Shown here: positions 38,701 through 51,171 of the stretch, piece by piece
Layout: the number at the start of each line of letters is the position of its first letter
Position numbering within the stretch: position 1 is the first letter of the stretch
NCBI RefSeq assembly: GCF_010389155.1
Contig: NC_057769.1
Span: 5,704,735-5,768,734, forward strand
DNA from: Erigeron canadensis
Taxonomy: Eukaryota; Streptophyta; Magnoliopsida; Asterales; Asteraceae
Reading direction: 5' to 3'
Length of the DNA: 64,000 bases
Position numbers and translations under genes: made by a program
Notes under the pieces: model-generated
What the model saw: only the letters and a program-made list of their open reading frames with translations
Database searches by the model: none
Told to the model about the DNA's origin: nothing

Positions 38701-39560
38701 ATGGCAACAACAAATCCTTCTCAAAACATACGCCAATCGGCTTTCAGGTCGATGCTAGAAAGGAAAAGACTTTCTGGAGCCAAACTTCAATGACTGGGTT
38801 CAAGTCATTGATGAGCAGACACCGTTGTTCCGGGAGCGAATGCTTCAACTTGAAAGTTGGCTGCATACAATGCTCGGTATGATAGACACAATGAGGTTGC
38901 TTGTTTAATGTTATGAAGCATGAATGCTGACCTTCGAAAGCAATTGAAAATTATTTTCCTCGTGATATGATTAACGAGCTCAAGTTTTGTACGAATAGCA
39001 AGCCGAGGTGGAGTTGTTCGACCTAGTTGATCAACTTCATGACTTGCGACACGAGCATGGAACATCGGTTAGTCCTCAAGTACTCTAGTTGAAGAGGTAC
39101 TCATGAGCAATTGGAAAGGTTAAACTATGCTTATCATCTGCATATTACTATTGGCATGAACCTAAAAAGCGGATTTTTTAGGAGTTCGTGCGCAATTGTA
39201 ATATGCATAGCATTAGTAAAACCACAGCTAAACTTCATGTCATGTTAATTGAGTATGAGAAAGAGCTTCCAAGGAAATCCGCTACATCCCGAGTTCTTAT
39301 GATCAAGGGGGGAAAGGTTCGGAAAGCAAAACAACCGTAAGCTAAGGGCAAGATTTTTGGTCAGAGAAAACAAGTTGTGTTTGTCTCAAAACCTTAAAAG
39401 ACCCTTTTGGCAAAAGGAGCATACGGCTAAAGTATCTAGCTGAGTTGAATGTGAAGAAGGAGCAAGCTGGTTCGGCAAGTGCTTCAAGTATCTTCAAAAT
39501 TGAATTATATGCGTTGTTATACAAATAATAATTCAATAGCAAAGAGTCAAGTTTAACTTG
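38701..39560 (+). pseudogene. Copia gag remnant
   Basis: Starts ATG with MATTNPSQNIRQSAFRSM and LERKRLSG, like Copia gag N-termini in plants, then loses frame with several stops. Part of the 34228-42528 element. Confidence 0.55.
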
Positions 39561-39598
39561 GACTCTAATTATCTTTGACATAGTCATCTTGTTTAATT

Positions 39599-40848
39599 TT
39601 GTCAAGAAAGGCATTTAAAGACTTCTTGAATGGTTTTCTAGACGAGGAAGTCTATATGGTACAATCAGAAGGTTTTGTCGATCCCAAATATCCTAACAAA
39701 GTATGCAAACTTCAAAGGTCCATTTATGGACTAAAGCAAGCATCAAGGAGTTGGAATAAAAGGTTTGATGAAGAAATCAAAAAGTTTGATTTTGTTCAGA
39801 ATCCTGATGAGCCATGTGTATATCGCAAAGCTAGTGGGAGTAATGTTACTTTCCTTGTCTTGTATGTCGATGACATATTGATAATAGGAAATCACATTGT
39901 AATGTTGAAAGACGTTAAATCTTATCTTGGAAAGTGTTTCGCTATGAAAGACTTGGGTGAAGCAGCATTCATACTTTGAATCAAAATCTATAGAGATAGA
40001 AGTAAACGGTTGATTGGATTAGGTCAAAGTGCGTATATAGATAAGATCTTGAAGAGATTCAAGATGGAAAATTCTAAGCGCAGGAATTTGCCTATGCAAG
40101 AAGGACTTAATTTTTCTAGCAAGAACGGTGCTTCAATACCTAAGAGGTGGAGCGTATGAAAAGAATTCTTTATGCTTCGGTTGTGGGATCTATCATGTAT
40201 GCGGTAAGATGCACTAGTCCTGATGTTGTGTTCGCTCAAAATATTGTTAGCCGATATCAGCAAAATCCCAGAATGGATCAGTGAACTGCTGTGAAAAATA
40301 TTCTTAGGTAAATGCGGGCTACTAAAGAATTATTCTTGGTGTTATGGTTGAAATCCCGATCAAAATTCAAAGGGTAATAGAATTTGTGATGTTGGATTTC
40401 ATGATTGATGAAGATGTTTCGAGAATAACAGTCGGGCTACGTCTCTATTTTAAATGAAGACACGATGGAATGCTTTGAGCTAAAAGCAAACTACAGTTGC
40501 TATGTATGTAACAGATTATGAGTATATTGTCGTCTCAGAGAAGACGACATGAAGGTTGTCTGGATTAGAAAGTTTATTTTTGGATTTTAACATGATAATC
40601 CTCAAATAACACACCTATGGATTTGTACTGTGATAATTCGGGAGCAATTATAATTGCCAATGAACCTGGGGTTCGGAAAGGTGCCAGACATTACCTGAGA
40701 AGATATCACTACGTTCGTGAGCAAAGCGAATTGCGTGAAATCAAATTACTCAAAGTTCACACAGATTATAACTCAGCGGATCCTTTTACAAAGGTATTGT
40801 CAAAAGGAAAGGTCAATAAGTATGACGTGGGCATAGGTTATTGCTAGT
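39599..40848 (+). pseudogene. Copia reverse transcriptase / RNase H remnant
   Basis: One open frame (39599-39979) has the YVDDILI catalytic motif of Copia reverse transcriptase. After a TGA in the next line the similarity goes on in pieces (YIDKILKRFKMENS), and a second open frame (40617-40847) has the RNase H-type YCDNSGAI and HYHVRE-like region ending in ADPFTKVL. Integrase and protease are missing. Confidence 0.8.
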
Positions 40849-41716
40849 TATATCATGTAAATCTGTTGTTGGTATTTGGATAATGGGATGTTAAACAATT
40901 ATTATTTTAATAGATGAATTTTTATACGCGGTATAAGTAATTTCATTTTATAATAATTGTGTCTTATATTTGCATGTTTAGATCCATGAATATTAGTTGA
41001 ATATTCTAAACGTCCATTGTCTATTAATTATATGGGAATATAATTAAAGTAAGACAATTGTGAGAGATTGGTGAAAATATTTAAGAGAATATTTTGAAGA
41101 TGGTGGATCGTACCAAACTCACATGATATTCAAAAGGTGAATATTGGACTTACCCCACATAACGAATTATCATTCTATGGATCGGCGTCATTAAATCAAA
41201 TTCGTGAAATGGTTAGTTTATTTATCCTTTGACTTGAGATACAAGTGAGTTATGCATGTGTGGATTGCATTTCTTGATATAGTTCCTAATTGTCCTGAAC
41301 AAGGTAGTAATAAAGGGCTATTTTCATAAATGTTAAGAAACGACATGGCTAGAGACTTGTAGTCAATATAGGATCTGTTCCTTCAATTTGCAACTGAAGT
41401 ATGATACCATTTGGGCCCCTCATTAATTAATTAAGATGTTTGTATGGCCATACACAAATGAACTTAAGAGGTGGTCTTGACTAATTTGGTAATCTTGATT
41501 AATTGTAGAAATGAGAAACATAATCGTTAATTTATGAAATGACATTGATCCATATTCATAATTAACAAGGGTATCTGAATAAAGGGATATTAAAAACTAA
41601 ATCATTTCAAAATGGCAATTTAAGAAACTATTCTTAAAAATTTCCAGGAACATTGGTGTGTTGCTAGACGCTAATCAATATTATTGCTTTTATAAATAAA
41701 ATGCTCAAGTGGGAGC

Positions 41717-42528
41717 TGTTGGAGTGTGATCATGTTAAATAATAAACGCATGTCCGGGGTTAGTTTAAGCCTACGGGGTCACACGAAATGACACGGTAAC
41801 TCTATACTATTAGTTATTATATTAATGTAATATAATAATTAATTTGATCACAAAATGATTAATTTAAATATATTAAGGGGTTAATTATATTTAATTAATT
41901 AAATGGAGGATTAAAATGTGAAATATGGAAATTAGAGTTGGGCTCTAAATCCATATGGGGGGCCGGTTTTTTAAGGCTCAAAAGAGGCCTTTGATTGCTG
42001 GTCACTAATCCAAAAACCTTAGGTATTTACCCTATAAATAGAGGGCTTAATCTAAGAGTTTTAGATATCAATTCACATAATTAAAATTCCTCTCTTTTCT
42101 CCTTTGTATCATTCGACCGAACCCTTTAAGGGAATCCGGTTTTGTTACATCCAACAATTCTCATAAATCCCTTATACAAATTAATGCTTAATGCTTAGCA
42201 TTAATTGTGGTACACTATTGTTTACGACAACAATAGGTTTTGGTTCAAAGGGATTTTGAATTAAAGGGAGATACACAAAAGGTTGTGAAGTTCGTGATCA
42301 GGGTACTAGCATACGGTATAAGGGGTGTCTAGTGTGCGATCATAGAAAGGTTTTACTTTAAACCCTAAATCATAATAATATTATTATTAATTATTATTTA
42401 TTGAAACTTTGCATAAGGTACACATCTCAATTCTATTCTTTGTTAATTAATTTGATTACATATTTGTTACGTTTATTTTCGCTACGTACTCATGAATTGT
42501 TATATGTTTATATGCTCATATTCTAACA
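41717..42528 (+). repeat. 3' LTR of the Copia element
   Basis: Uninterrupted 812-bp LTR from TGTTGGAGTGTG to TTCTAACA, with TG/CA ends. It provides the empty-site reference for the MULE insertion in the 5' LTR. Confidence 0.9.
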
Positions 42529-43110
42529 TGTTATTATCATCACAAATATAAATGAAGGCATAATTCCATAAGTAGAGAAAGGTAGAGGGCTAAATGCAGA
42601 TTACTAATCAATATGCGTACTGTGAGAGTCCATCCTTTTATTGTCGAATTGTTACTGCCTTGATCTGATCCTATCATTACAGTACCTTTTTTTATTTTTA
42701 GCCCATACGGCCTGACCTTTTTTTTTTTTTTCATGAAGCCCTGTATTGATATAGATGACTATATGGATTTAGATAAGCCTGAATAAAAGTAAATGACCAT
42801 TTTAAACTTCTGTATTAATCAAAATGTTTCAATATTGCAATCAAAGTTCAAGTTTCAATCAATTCAAGCTAATTCAATCAAACATAAATCATATATATTA
42901 GACTATACTAGTTTGTGATTGGGTTGGTGGGGTGATGAGGGCACAAAATAAAAGGGGGAGACTGAGAGAGATCAAATGAATCTCCTAACTATAAATCAAT
43001 TTGAACTCACTTAAGTCTTCAATAAATGTATCCTCAAGTTCACCAAACACATTATTGCAGTCAATTTAACATATAAACACTCTCTTCATAATTGACAAAT
43101 TTGAACTTAC

Positions 43111-44253
43111 TTGTAAACCCAATGTTTTTTTAAGTTTCTGTACCAATAAAAGTCAATTTAGCATATATAAATCCAAAGGTATGTGCCCATAGTTGACAAA
43201 TCAGAACTTACTTGTGAATGCAATATTTTTTCAAGTTCCTGCACCAACAAATATACATATTCTGGGAAGTCAGCCAAAAACGACTATAATAATATCATTT
43301 CGGTTAATGTAGTGTATACGCACTCAAAACAAATTCAAAAATACCTCGAGCTTTTTTAACACCCAACGCATTGAGGGTCGTTGCTTACGAGTATTGTGTA
43401 TGCATTTAAATGCAATCTGTGAAAACTTTTTTAAAGAATCCGAGTCAACCTGGTTTTGCAATTCTGGATCCATAATCTCATTTATTTGACCCTTTTTGTA
43501 GCAGCTTTGGGCTAATTCAGGTAGAAACCGGCTTTCATTGTGTACATCTATAAAACTCAGCCTCCCGCATAAGACTTCAAACAAAACGACACCAAAAGAA
43601 TAGACATCTGATTCTTTTGTAAGGATCCCTGACTTCCTATATACTGGATCACAATAACCATCTGTTCCACAAGCGTTGGTAATGAGATAAGTGACATTCT
43701 CATTAGCACGACCTAATTTTGAAAGTCCCAAATCTGATATCATTGCTTTCCAATTTTCATCTAACAAAACATTTGCACTTTTGATATCCCTGTGGATAAC
43801 TCTTTCATTTGCAGCTGCCTCATTATGAAGAAAGTTCAAACCGCGGGCTGCATCGACACATATATCCAACCGTCTCTTCCATGTCAGCGTACGCCTACTT
43901 TCTGCAGTACTTAAGTACTTGTCTAGGCTTCCATGTTTGGCGTACTCATAAATCAAAATATTTTCTTCACCTTCGTTGCAAAAACCAATAAGGGAGATGA
44001 GGTTTGGGTGTTTATAACGAGTGAGCAACTGAAGCTCTGTTAAGAACTCCTTAAGCCCTTGACCGGAAATGCCAACCGGTAAATCATGTAATCGCTTGAC
44101 AGCAACGGTGGTAAGTTTACCAGAAAGTAAGAGTTCTCCTTTGTAAACGTGGCCATATCCACCCTTCCCAATTTCTGTAGTGAAGTTTTTAGTGGCTTCT
44201 TTAATATCACCAAAGGGTATCAGTAGGCTTTTCAAGTCTTCAAGTAATGACAT
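43111..44253 (-). CDS. receptor-like cytoplasmic kinase, copy 2, with mini-exons
   Basis: Exon 43345-44253 encodes 303 residues of a soluble Ser/Thr kinase: GKGGYGHVY loop, [23 protein letters not shown] for DFG, and [18 protein letters not shown], a CrRLK1L/RLCK-type signature. No signal peptide or membrane span. A good donor (GAG|GTATTT) follows KKLE. Two phase-0 27-nt mini-exons with intact AG/GT borders follow at 43211-43237 (ELEKILHSQ) and 43111-43137 (KLKKTLGLQ). In the equivalent module at 46651-50777 the next exon is the WD40 part; here the Copia insertion lies in that intron, so this gene is probably split or truncated. GTDGYCDP replaces GTYGYCDP in the activation segment. Confidence 0.75.
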
Positions 44254-44912
44254 TTTTATTTAATTTGTGGTAAAATGTAGAATGAGAAAGGAAGGAAGCA
44301 GCTGCTATTTTATTACTGTAATATAAATGTTGTGAAATCAACTATATATCCTCTGTAATTCATATACATATAATGTTGTGAGGAACTTATTTGAATATTC
44401 AAACGAGAACTTTATACTGATGAACAATCAAGGATAACCATATACAACCAGGGAATCAGGGATTATATTAATGATCACCAAAAATAACTAGAAACCAAAG
44501 GATCTTATGAAATTTAAGACTACAATATCAAAGTTCTTCAAAAACACAAATAACAGAGATAGTATTCAAACATGAATAGATCAGACTCAAGATTATTAAT
44601 ACCCAACTAGAATATATGAAGTCCAGATCATAACAAAGAATTAAAGTTTACAGCAAACTATATCATTGATCATAAACTGTATAATGGAAAAAAAAAAGAA
44701 AGAAGAAGAAGTAAAGAGATATGTGTGTGTGTGGTGATAAGATCATTAGCATTTAATAGCCTATTATGGAATACTCCCAGCACCCTTCTTTCCACTTGCT
44801 ATAACTAGAACAAAGCTTCCATTCTTAAAGGGGATAACTTATAAGATGTTAACATCATCTAGTTAAATAGTTTTTCCCTCACAAAACCATAAAATTCATT
44901 GGGAGCAAGTAG

Positions 44913-45361
44913 GGGTGTAAATGAGTCAAACCTGTTCGCGAATTATTCGAATTTGATTCGGAAAAAGCTCATTACGAGCCGAGCCTAAACGAGCTCGAGT
45001 CGAATTCGAGCTTAACTACGAATACATAACTCGAATAAGTTCGCGAGCCTAAACGAGCTTTCATATATAATATAATATATATATATGCATATTAATTAGT
45101 ATATTATAGATTAACAAGCTTTTTTCACGAACTTTTGATAATCGAGCTTAGGTAACTTACCGAGCTCGAGCTCGAGCCCGAGCTCGAACTTGTAGAGTTT
45201 TTTTTGACAAACAAGCTGATCTCGAGCTTTTTTAACACATCGCGCGCCGAGTTCGAGCATAAACAATAAGTTTCGATCGAGCTCAAGCCCGAGCTTCTAA
45301 AACGAATTCGAGCTCGAGCTTGACAGTATTCGAGCTCGGCTCGACTCGTTTACACCCCTAG
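44913..45361. repeat. palindromic repeat, TAGGGGTGTAAA termini
   Basis: Both ends carry the inverted word TAGGGGTGTAAA and the interior is full of GAGCTCGAGCT-type palindromes. No clear target duplication, so the superfamily is uncertain (perhaps hAT-like). Confidence 0.5.
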
Positions 45362-45639
45362 GGCAATTTAACATGTGTGAAATTGATGTGAGTATATCAT
45401 CCTAAAGTTAACATCATATAACATTTTCCCATCTTTAAATTGGTCCTTGATCTTTTAACCAATAAATTTGAGCACCCTTCATTGGGTTTTATGATAGGTA
45501 ATGCGGCAGTACCTAAGTTTGGGTACTGCCCATTTCAAATTTAATAAATTTCAGAGGGAAAAAATTAATTCTTTTTTCTTCACAAATCTGTAGTACGCAT
45601 CATTTCCCCTATGATAACTTAAGTTTGTATCCCATATCT

Positions 45640-45823
45640 ATACTCCCTTATAAAGCAAACTAGCTTTAAGTCATTAAGAACCTGAAAAGACTAAAATGGC
45701 CCTCACCGGCCTTAATACATCTTTCTATACTCATCTCTACAGTTGGACTAAACTACCCCTAAATCTATCTTATTCTTAAAACAAAATTCCGCCACAACGT
45801 GCGGGTATTATGCTCGTATTCTA
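45640..45823 (+). mobile_element. short Helitron-like element
   Basis: Starts ATCTATACTCCCTTATAAAG and ends with the hairpin region CCGCCACAACGTGCGGGTATT, resembling the Helitron-like ends at 2-3 kb. Confidence 0.5.
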
Positions 45824-46123
45824 AAAACCACCCCTCAAAGGCTCAAACTAGTCTCACACCGTGCCCTTTCGAGTTTACAATTATAAAACTTGATCATGTT
45901 CATGCCGGTCCAAGCAGGGTTTATTCACTTGTTGCTATTTCTCTTTGAATGGAAATTAATTGCTTGCTAGTGGCACTCATGTTGAAATAGTAAAAATACA
46001 AAAACAACTTTCTTTCAATTTTGGTAAACCAGTTATCTAAAACTATCAATTTGTACATAATGGTCATTTGATATTTCAATCATAAAGAACTTTAAGGGGT
46101 AAGTTGGTTAAATGATTAATCAA

Positions 46124-46285
46124 CTTAACTCATATGCCTAAAAATTAACCTAAAACTTTAAGAATTGGCATGTGAATTCCACTAATTCTCTTTTCTAATC
46201 TTGTCCTCTGATTTTTCCACATGTTGTCATCAAACTATTAGGCATATATTTAAACACATCAATTAGGTTGATTTATCATTATCAA
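46124..46285. repeat. MITE-like palindrome, family M1 copy
   Basis: ATGATTAATCAACTTAACTC on the left, TTAGGTTGATTTATCATTA on the right, and CCACTAATTCTCTTTTC plus CCACATGTTG inside, as in the other M1 copies. Confidence 0.5.
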
Positions 46286-46650
46286 TTCAAATTTTGAAGA
46301 CTTTTACTTTATTCAAGTTGGTGCATTGGTAGACCCAAATTGACGCAGAACTATCAACCCAATTACCTATATGGTACATACTGCATTTTTGATGTCTTTG
46401 TTGAGTAATTGTGTACAAAGAGAATCACGAGACGTGTTTTTTCAACATGTTTAGAATCCAGTAGCAGAGGTATTCATGTTTAAATACTGCATTTTTGATG
46501 TCATAGAAATTGACTTCGTATGACAACATGAACTCCTTTGGTACTAAATTTCAACGGTCCACAAATGAAGCGGAAAAAAAGAAGGAAAACATAGGATTCC
46601 AGAAGCAGATTGTAATCATACAACATGTTAATATTGTGTTTACAATATTT

Positions 46651-49600
46651 TCACTTCCACAGTTTAACAATCTTATCGTGGCTAGCCGAAGCTATCAAAC
46701 CTGTGCTGGTAGACATTGCCATACCCGCAATCAATCCTTCATGAGCCGATAAAGTCATAGTTTTGTTCTCCGGCATGTTCCATAGCTCCAAAGACTGCAT
46801 TCACAAATCAAACTTCAATCATATATAACCCAAGACTTGCATCAATTTGATATATTACATTATGAAAAAGAGTGACAACTTGCCTGATAACATCCAATGA
46901 CCAACAACGAAGCATAATTAGGATGGAAAACGCACGAGTGGAACTTATGGCCATTAGAGCTAAGATCATGTACACACTCCCCTGACATAAGAGACCACAC
47001 TTGAACGGAGTCTTCACTAACAGATGCCAAATACTCACCACTCGGGTCCCAGCAAATAAAAAGAATTGGTTTTGCATGCCCCTATATTATCAGTTACATT
47101 ATACAATGCGCCATCGGTTAAGATAAATGAACAATCGAGTAAAAAAGAACAAGTGGAAACTAACTGTTAGTGTATATCGAACAGCTTGAGTTTCGACATC
47201 TAGTATTGATACAATGTTTTCTGCAGCTGCTGCGAGAAATCTTCCATGACGTGGCTGGAATCTCAACTGTGTCGTTGCTCCCTGATGAACCAATATAAAT
47301 ACAAACTTTATTTAATAAATCATAATCGATTGTAATAAAATATTTCATGTTTTCCTTTCATTAGTATTTATACCTTGAACACATGAGCACAACTACCATT
47401 ATTTACACTCCAATATCGTATCTCCCCCTCCCCGTCACATGAACATATGAGGTCATCTTTATATGGATGGAAATCCAATGACATCACTGCAGCAGAATGC
47501 CCCATAAAGGTACGGAGAGAAAACCCAGGCTGCAGGCAAAAGTCATAATTTAATTAAATATGTTATCTTTAAACGCAAAACATAAAATTCAAGGATAACT
47601 AGATGTCTAGATCAAACTAACATTGTCAACATCCCAAAGACTGACTGACTTATCAAAGGACGATGTGGCAAGACGTTGCAATATGCTTGAGCTGAAACGC
47701 ACATCTGTGATTATAGACGTATGCTCTTCAAGAGTCATCTTTGGCTTTAAAGAATCCGAGTACCACAGGACAGCCTGCGTCACAAATCCACAAGGATTAT
47801 TATTACCATTAAAATCATAGCACATACAATTCTGAAATTTTAGATTACAAGTTTTCTAAAAAGTAGAAGAAGATTTTTACCTTCATATCATGGCCACCAC
47901 TAACAAGCAATTTACCATCTGCCGAGAAATGACAACAAACAACCTTTTTTTGACTAGCACCAATAGAATTGACCTCCGAAAATGTAAATCCTGACTTCAG
48001 ATGAAGCATAACGTTAAGAGGAAACTGACATACCTATCATATAAAGTCAAAATTAGCACCCATAACAGGGCAAAAGGAATACAAACCTTTGCTCACATCG
48101 ACCGTATCTCTCATATCCGTATCATCATGAGATAAAAAAGAATGGACATTATCATCAAGAGATCCAACTTCCACAAAACGATCCATGTCATCCAACTGCA
48201 CAATGTCCGAATCAATTTGTCATCCCATTGCAAGACTAATCAATCTAAAAACTAAAACATTACACCGACTTACCAATGACACGGACTGCTTTCTTTTTCT
48301 TCCAGCCTGAAATTTTGAAATCTTACAAGAGATTAGAATATATATATATATATATATGTGTTAAGATTGAACACCTAGTTAACTAGAATAAGTGTAAAGT
48401 TGACCCTACCTGATCATTTCCTCTAAATGAGATTAACATGCTCCCATCACCGGCACTACTTGCACCCAAAATCATCTCTTGCCGCTGTTGTTCTTGTTGT
48501 TGTGGTTGCTCATGTATTTGTTCTAAAAACTCCATATATGACTAAAATAAGAAATAAATAGAGTTACTTAGCATCACTTGTGTTAATGACTGCTCTAAAA
48601 GATAACAACTTCGTATGTAAATTAAAAAATGACCAAATTAGGGGACATGGATCCATCATTTGGTATATCACCCAAAATACTAGAAAGGCTGTCTTTGTCC
48701 ATAATTATGTTGCGGTTATTAAGGGGCATTGTTAGCTGATGGAACGGTTGGGAGTCTTGCATGAAAGACTTGTGTTCCGGCATCAGACCAGACCGCAACT
48801 GATTTAATCCCTGTCATTATCATCACAAGTATAAATGAAGGTATAATTCCATAAGTAGAGAAAGGTAGAGGGCTAAATGCAGATTATTAATCAATATGCG
48901 TACTGTGAGAGACCATCCTATTAATGTCCAATTGTTACATCCTTGATTTAATCCTATCATTACAGTACCCTTTTTTTTTTTTAATCACATACGGCCTGTT
49001 CACTTATTTTTTCACGAAGTCCTGTATTGATATAGATGACTATATGGATGTAACCATTTCACACTTCTGTATAAATCAAAATGTTTCTATACTGTAATCA
49101 AAAAATATATATATCTATATAAGCATATCATTCATATCAAAGATCAAGTTTCAAGCTAATTCAATCAAACATAAATCATATCTATTAGACTATACTAGTT
49201 TGTGATTGAGATGGTGGGGTGGTGAGGGAACAATATAAAAGGGGGGAGACCAAGAGAGATCAAATGAATCTCTTAACTTTAAATCAATTTAAACTCACTT
49301 ATGTACATAAATGTATCCTCGAGTTCACTAAACACGTTATTGCAGTCCATTTAGCATATAAACACTCTCTTTATAATTGATAAATTTGAACTTACTTGTA
49401 AATCTAATGTTTTTTCAAGTTTCTGTACCAATAAGAGTCGATTTAGCATATATAAACTTAAAGGTATTTGTCAATAGTTGACATATTTGAACTTATTTGT
49501 GGATCCAATATTTTTTGAAGTTCCTGCGCCAACAAATATATATATAGGTGCAAGTTATTTTAGGACCACTAACTTACACATGTGTAAGTTAACTTACACA

Positions 49601-50777
49601 TGATTTTCCGGTGGGCCCGTAGCTGGAAAGTCTTAGTGTTTTTACAAAAAAGTCTTGTATGTCGTAGTAGATGATGATGGTGGTGTTTAAGTTACAAAAA
49701 ACACATATCCTAATTGGTCCTAAAATAAAAGGAGGTCCTAAAATAACCCACCCTTATATATATATATATATATTCAGGGAAGTCAGCCAAAAAAGACTAA
49801 TAATATCATTTCAGTTAATGTAGTGTATAAGCACGCAAAGGAACCTTTAGAATGTGCAACAAATTCAAAAATACCTCAAGTTTTTTCAACACCCAACTCA
49901 TTGAGGGTCGTTGCTTACGAGTATTGTGTATGCATTTGAATGCAATTTTTGAAAACTTGTCTGACCAATATGAGTAGTCAAGCTGGTTTCGCAATTCTGG
50001 ATCCATAATCTCATTTATTTCACCCTTTTTGTAGTAGCTTTGGGCTAATTCAGGTAGAAACCGGCTTTCATTGTGTACATCCACGACACAAAGCCTCCCG
50101 CATAAGACTTCAAACAAAACGACACCAAAAGAATAGACATCTGATTCTTTTGTAAGGATCCCTGACTTTCTATAAACCGGATCACAATAACCATATGTTC
50201 CGGAAGCGTTAGTAATTAGATAAGTGTCTTTCTCATTAGCACGACCTAATTTTGAAAGCCCAAGATCTGATATCATGGCTTTCCAATTTTGATCTAACAA
50301 AACATTTGCACTTTTGATATCCCTGTGGATAACTCTTTCATTTACAGCTGCCTCGTTATGAAGATAATTCAAACCCCGGGCTGCACCGATGCATATATCC
50401 AGCCGTCGCTCCCATGTCAGTGTACGCCTATTTTCTGGAGTACTTAAGTACTTGTCTAGGCTCCCGTGTTCGGCGTACTCATATATCAAGAGTTTTTCTT
50501 CACCTTCGTTGCAAAAGCCGATAAGGGAGATGAGGTTTGGGTGTTTATAACGAGTGAGCAACTGAACCTCTGTTAAGAACTCTTTAAACCCTTGACCGGA
50601 AACGCCAACCTGTAGTCGCTTAACAGCAACTGTGGTAGGTTTACCAGAAAGTAAGAGTTCTCCTTTGTAAACCAAGCCATATCCGCCTTTCCCAATAAGT
50701 GTAGAGAAATTTTTAGTGGCTTCTTTAATATCAACAAAGGATATACGTAGGCTCTCTAACTCTTCAAGTAAGGACAT
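46651..50777 (-). CDS. predicted kinase / LUH-type WD40 fusion gene (761 aa)
   Basis: Exons in transcript order: 49875-50777, 49497-49523, 49396-49422, 48634-48810, 48410-48541, 48274-48306, 48087-48195, 47881-47990, 47622-47774, 47374-47529, 47165-47281, 46884-47081, 46651-46794. The total is 2286 nt with no internal stop and consistent phases. Residues 1-301 are a soluble Ser/Thr kinase: GKGGYGLV 29-36, Lys53, HRD 151-153, DLG 171-173. Two 9-residue mini-exons ([18 protein letters not shown]) follow. Next come [18 protein letters not shown], a Gln-rich part, the basic patch AGRKRKQ, and WD40 repeats ending [10 protein letters not shown], all LUH-like. LEUNIG/LUH are nuclear co-repressors; here their LisH N-terminus is replaced by a kinase. 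The first mini-exon has an AT donor (CAA|ATAAGT), so it may be skipped; 27 nt keeps the frame. The 46884 exon uses a GC donor. Two adjacent genes are the main alternative. Confidence 0.7.
49530..49790. repeat. intronic insertion-like AT repeat
   Basis: Between the kinase exon and first mini-exon, a segment with CTTACACATGTGTAAG palindrome and TATATA runs is absent from kinase copy 2. It ends CCTAAAATAACCCACCC, the near complement of its start, so it may be a small MITE. Confidence 0.35.
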
Positions 50778-51171
50778 GTTTATTTATCTCGCGGTAAAAG
50801 AAACACTATAACTTAGAATATGTTGAGCATCTGCCGTATTATCGACTGAGATTTTGATCTTCTTTAGTGAGAGAAATCAAGCAAATACAACATTATTGAC
50901 AAACACTATAGAAATATTAGATTTAAAATTGTAATATGCTTTCGGTGGTGGAGTTTACAATATCCGTTGGTTGAAATATATGAGATTTTTTTAATACAAT
51001 TACAATGTTATTGAAACAAAATATATTTGTTTCTACTGTATCCTCGATGTGACAACCACCCGTTACAACTTTGAAAGCATTAGTTTCATATTTGTTAAAC
51101 AAGGTCTAAGAAAGGATTGATTAATTTATCAGCTTGAAAGCTTGAAATTTACAAAATCAAAGTTTACTTAC

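Larger units (their letters stand above)
34228..42528 (+). mobile_element. Ty1/Copia LTR retrotransposon, degraded
   Basis: The 5' LTR (34228-37033, interrupted by a MULE) and 3' LTR (41717-42528) are flanked by the 5-bp target duplication TGTTA (34223-34227 and 42529-42533). A primer-binding site like TGGTATCA.GAGC lies at about 37035 (initiator-Met tRNA type) and a purine tract AAGTGGGAGC just before 41717. gag-like remnants begin near 38701. Reverse transcriptase sequence (IYGLKQASRSWNKRFDEEIK, LYVDDILIIGN) is at about 39599-39979 and RNase H-like sequence (LYCDNSGAIIIANEPGVRKG, KVHTDYNSADPFTKVLS) at 40617-40847. Integrase is not recognisable and there are several stops, so it cannot move by itself. 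It interrupts the intron between kinase copy 2 and WD40 module B. Confidence 0.9.
44254..46650. other. upstream region of kinase copy 2
   Basis: Contains an inverted-repeat block at about 44913-45360 (TAGGGGTGTAAATGAG and GTTTACACCCCTA at its ends, CGAGCTCGAGC-rich inside), a Helitron-like piece at about 45640-45823, and an M1-family MITE at 46124-46285. The rest is similar to the region upstream of kinase copy 1. No gene seen. Confidence 0.5.
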
